DNA from: QPIN01 sp964535875
Lineage (GTDB): Bacteria; Pseudomonadota; Gammaproteobacteria; Methylococcales; Methylomonadaceae
Direction: 5' to 3'
Length of the DNA: 9,960 nucleotides
NCBI GenBank assembly: GCA_964535875.1
Contig: CAZHUE010000095.1
Coordinates: 1-9,960 of the forward strand
Shown one piece after another: positions 7,813 to 9,960 of the stretch. Numbering within the stretch: the stretch's first letter is position 1; the number at the start of each line of letters is the position of its first letter. Below the pieces are notes generated by a model. It searched no databases. It had not been told where the DNA came from and saw only the letters and a program-made list of their open reading frames with translations. The position numbers and the translations under genes are program-made.

Positions 7813-7950
7813 GCATAATTGTTTTAACTTTTTACTTATCTTTTTTCTCATCTACGGCGTTGCATAAATAGTTTCGTAGCTAGCTATGAGCCTATTTATG
7901 CACCTTGAAAATGAAAAAAATCCTGCGTAAAATTGTTAAAATAATTATGC
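7813..7950. repeat. 138-base palindromic repeat B (MITE-like)
   Basis: The ends GCATAATTGTTTTAAC (7813-7828) and GTTAAAATAATTATGC (7935-7950) are inverted repeats with one mismatch. TGCATAAATAG (7861-7871) pairs exactly with CTATTTATGCA (7892-7902), and the centre is the perfect palindrome TAGCTAGCTA (7877-7886). All pairs share one midpoint near 7881.5, so the whole element is one long imperfect hairpin. The segment between tips and stem (TTTTTTC.CAT against its partner) is also largely complementary. There is no coding capacity and no clear target-site duplication. Confidence 0.78.
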
Positions 7951-8034
7951 ATGGGTACTTGTTTAACTTGAAAACTAACAGTTATCCCTTAATCTGAAAT
8001 TATACAGCATGTTATATGCCATAATATTGTAAGT

Positions 8035-9648
8035 TTAGGGGTTGTAGAATTCACCATCTTTACGTAAATAAAACCACCAGTTAATCATGATGCAAACTAC
8101 ATAAAATGCAGCAAAGCCCATTAAGGCGACTTCGGGTGTTGTTGCCTTAATTTGCTCACCAAAAACTATAGGGATATAAAAAGCACCGTAGGCAGCAACA
8201 GCTGATGTCCAGCCTAATACAGGACCAACTTGTTCTTTAGGAAAAACTTGCGAAATAGTTCTGAAAGTTGAGCCATTTCCAATACCTGTTGCTGCAAATA
8301 AAATCAAAAACAAAATCAAAAAGGGTACAAAATATTCTTCAGGGGTTGCAGAACTATAGGCGGCTTTCATATAGTAAGCAACACCACCAGCACTAAGCAC
8401 CAAAATAAAGGAACAAATATGAGTGACCCAGGCACCGCCAAATTTATCAGCAATCATTCCACCAATAGGGCGAATTAAGGCACCAATAAAAGCGCCTACC
8501 CAAGCATACATTAATGCACTTGGTCCGTTAGGGTTTGGGATGTCGTGATTCATCACACCATCAACCATAACATGCTGATAACCAAAAATAACTTTAATAG
8601 CTAAGGGGAAACAGGCAGCAAAACCGATAAATGAACCAAAAGTCATCGTATAAATAATACTCATCACCCAAGTATGTTTATTATCAAAAATTTGATACTG
8701 CCGACCCAAGCTTTCACCAATTTGGCCGGGAATGATTTTTAGTAATGACACGGTTAATGCAATCACAATAAACAGGGCAATTTCTTTTGGGATATTAAAG
8801 CCAGAGCCGTGTACTGACTCAGGTAAAATTAACCATAAGCCAAAGATTGCGCTAAGAAAACTAATTAAGAACATCCCCGAAATCATGCTAAAACTAAAGA
8901 TGGGGCCGCGGGGAATAGGGGATACTTGTTCAGTACGAATATTATTCATTCCAAGCCAGCCAAAAAAGGCGAGAGGGATAAGAAGTAATAACCAAATAAA
9001 CCCAGCATTTTGGATGTAGGTTTCAGTACCAGCAGGGATTTTTCCAATTAAGGTGCCCGATGTTGATTGCAAAGTCATAGAATCACCTCCCCAAGAACCA
9101 AATAAGCCAAAAGTCATAGAAAGAGGGATTAGAACTTGCATAATAGTCACACCAAAGTTACCTAAGCCCGCATTAAGCCCTAAAGCTAAGCCTTGTATTT
9201 TTTTGGGGAAGAAAAAACTAATGTTAGACATAGATGAAGCAAAGTTACCCCCACCAAAACCAGATAATAAAGCCAAAACCTGAAACACCCAAAACGGTGT
9301 ATTTTGGTCTCTTAGAGCAAGCCCGGTACCCAAGGCAGGAATCATTAAAAGTGCCGTGGTAAAAAAGACAGTATTACGTCCGCCACATAAATGAATAAAA
9401 AAACTACTGGGAATTCGTAAAGTAGCGCCTGTTAAACCAGCAATTGCCATTAAAGTAAATAATTCTGATTTTTCATAAGGAAAACCTAGATTAAGCATTT
9501 GTACGGTAATGATTCCCCAGTATAACCAGATCGCAAAACCGCAGAGTAAACTGGGAATAGAAATCCATAAGTTGCGATTAGCAATTTTCTTGCCTTCAGA
9601 CTCCCAAAACTCCTCGTTTTCGACATCCCATTTATGTATATCAGACAT
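8035..9648 (-). CDS. narK: Nitrate/nitrite transporter NarK, MFS family, with extra membrane segments
   Basis: An inner-membrane transporter of the nitrate/nitrite porter branch of the major facilitator superfamily, importing nitrate and exporting nitrite for NarGHI. The first nitrate signature is clear at about residues 130-166 (GFGGGNFASSMSNISFFFPK, then GLALGLNAGLGNFGV); the second is at about 453-470 (ATGIGNGSTFRTISQVF). The substrate-binding arginines of E. coli NarK (R89, R305) correspond to R78 (GATLRIP) and R393 (GALIRPIGG). It is 537 residues against 463 in E. coli: between the sixth and seventh family helices there are about 60 extra residues (249-306) with two hydrophobic segments, suggesting 14 helices. 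The ATG at 9648 is preferred over the in-frame GTG at 9660, because that GTG is part of the GTGGA that would serve as ribosome site. Confidence 0.95.
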   Translation of the reverse strand: MSDIHKWDVENEEFWESEGKKIANRNLWISIPSLLCGFAIWLYWGIITVQMLNLGFPYEKSELFTLMAIAGLTGATLRIPSSFFIHLCGGRNTVFFTTALLMIPALGTGLALRDQNTPFWVFQVLALLSGFGGGNFASSMSNISFFFPKKIQGLALGLNAGLGNFGVTIMQVLIPLSMTFGLFGSWGGDSMTLQSTSGTLIGKIPAGTETYIQNAGFIWLLLLIPLAFFGWLGMNNIRTEQVSPIPRGPIFSFSMISGMFLISFLSAIFGLWLILPESVHGSGFNIPKEIALFIVIALTVSLLKIIPGQIGESLGRQYQIFDNKHTWVMSIIYTMTFGSFIGFAACFPLAIKVIFGYQHVMVDGVMNHDIPNPNGPSALMYAWVGAFIGALIRPIGGMIADKFGGAWVTHICSFILVLSAGGVAYYMKAAYSSATPEEYFVPFLILFLILFAATGIGNGSTFRTISQVFPKEQVGPVLGWTSAVAAYGAFYIPIVFGEQIKATTPEVALMGFAAFYVVCIMINWWFYLRKDGEFYNP

Positions 9649-9695
9649 GTTTTTTTCCACTGAATAATCAAAATATTTATCTTTGCTTCTTTACT

Positions 9696-9739
9696 ATTAT
9701 ACAGGGATAAATACTTATATAGTTGTTGATATAGATCAA
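9696..9739 (-). promoter_or_regulatory. FNR/Anr-dependent narK promoter
   Basis: TTGATATAGATCAA at 9726-9739 is a perfect copy of the FNR consensus TTGAT-N4-ATCAA. On the minus strand a perfect -10 TATAAT lies at 9701-9696, so transcription should begin near 9689-9691. The box is then centred at about -41.5 to -43.5, the class II activator position. There is no good -35 hexamer (AACTAT at the expected place), as expected where an activator takes over that role. The untranslated leader to the ATG at 9648 is about 40 bases. This supports induction of narK, and possibly the downstream nar genes, when oxygen falls. Confidence 0.85.
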
Positions 9740-9960
9740 GTTGAGGTTCTATTTACTGATATTTAAGCAAATACAGGTGAGTCAATTTTAAATTTAAAAA
9801 ACTTAGGAACTATTTATTATAGGGAACAACAAGAACTGCCTAGGATATAGTGAAAATACTTTAAGTTTGAGAAGAATTGTTTTAACTTATTAAAATAATG
9901 TGATAAAAATTTAACAATAGCATTTTTAAGGTTTATTTGTTCATTTTAAAAACAATAGTT
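9740..9960. other. AT-rich upstream flank with no recognised gene
   Basis: No open reading frame of note, RNA gene or terminator is visible. It holds a perfect 14-base palindrome TTTTAAATTTAAAA (9786-9799) and a small inverted repeat ATTGTTTTAA (9877-9886) with TTAAAATAAT (9890-9899), one mismatch. The latter shares AATTGTTTTAACTT exactly with the left tip of repeat B. Such short AT-rich matches carry little information. The gene upstream of narK, if any, lies outside the window. Confidence 0.6.

Larger units (their letters stand above)
7507..8034. other. narK-narG intergenic region, no gene, filled with palindromic repeats
   Basis: These 528 bases separate narK from narG. No credible open reading frame or RNA gene is visible. 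More than half is occupied by the two palindromic repeats described separately (about 7593-7807 and 7813-7950). Next to narG only the ribosome site CAGGAG (7520-7515) is convincing. No TTGAT-N4-ATCAA box is found in the gap, in contrast to the region before narK. After the narK stop there is no GC-rich hairpin with a U tract, so read-through from narK into narG is possible. Confidence 0.75.

Noticed and set aside
7593..7950. CRISPR array, tRNA or integron attC site
   Set aside because: There are no regularly spaced direct repeats, no cloverleaf with an anticodon arm, and no integrase; the structure is inverted-repeat only.
7999..8004. Second TATAAT on the minus strand just after narK
   Set aside because: No -35 match and no activator box at the right distance; it could be a narG promoter but nothing else supports it.
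9649..9660. Upstream GTG start for narK adding four residues
   Set aside because: No ribosome site precedes it; the GTGGA itself sits at a suitable distance before the ATG at 9648, and the family N-terminus fits the ATG start.
9712..9718. NarL-like heptamers TACTTAT (9712-9718, 7833-7839) and TACCCAT (minus strand, 7951-7957)
   Set aside because: Single degenerate heptamers are expected by chance; none forms the paired 7-2-7 arrangement.

Overview
The window carries a complete dissimilatory nitrate reduction locus, narK-narG-narH-narJ-narI, all on the minus strand (transcribed from right to left), followed by a small gene for a hemerythrin-type HHE protein. The DNA is AT-rich. The proteins resemble the E. 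coli respiratory nitrate reductase (NarGHI type) closely, with every expected cluster and heme ligand at nearly the same residue number. Together with a perfect FNR/Anr box and several dispersed palindromic repeats between genes, this points to an AT-rich gammaproteobacterium able to respire nitrate. Methylococcales or Thiotrichales/Beggiatoa-like lineages are plausible from memory of similar repeats, but the window does not fix the lineage.

Layout from the upstream end: 9661-9960 holds the narK promoter, with a TTGAT-ATAG-ATCAA box about 43 bases before the predicted start and a TATAAT -10. narK (8035-9648) encodes a nitrate/nitrite transporter with two extra predicted membrane segments. A 528-base gap (7507-8034) has no gene but holds two large palindromic repeats, one of 138 bases and one of about 215 bases whose left arm carries an extra 50 bases. 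narG (3736-7506), narH (2161-3732), narJ (1637-2164) and narI (933-1628) are tightly packed, with gaps of 3 and 8 bases and one 4-base overlap. A composite repeat (738-906) separates narI from the hemerythrin gene (191-712). Another near-perfect hairpin (14-93) lies at the left edge.

How it works: under low oxygen an FNR-type regulator would switch on narK and probably the genes downstream of it. NarK brings nitrate in and sends nitrite out. NarI takes electrons from quinol at the membrane and passes them through two hemes b to the iron-sulfur subunit NarH and on to the molybdenum site in NarG, where nitrate becomes nitrite. NarJ helps assemble NarG. The hemerythrin protein may bind oxygen, NO or iron, but its link to nitrate respiration rests only on position.

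I do not see an undescribed multi-gene system here. The genes are ordinary. The less explained material is the set of palindromic repeats, which occupy most of the non-coding space and may supply leader structure and a promoter element.
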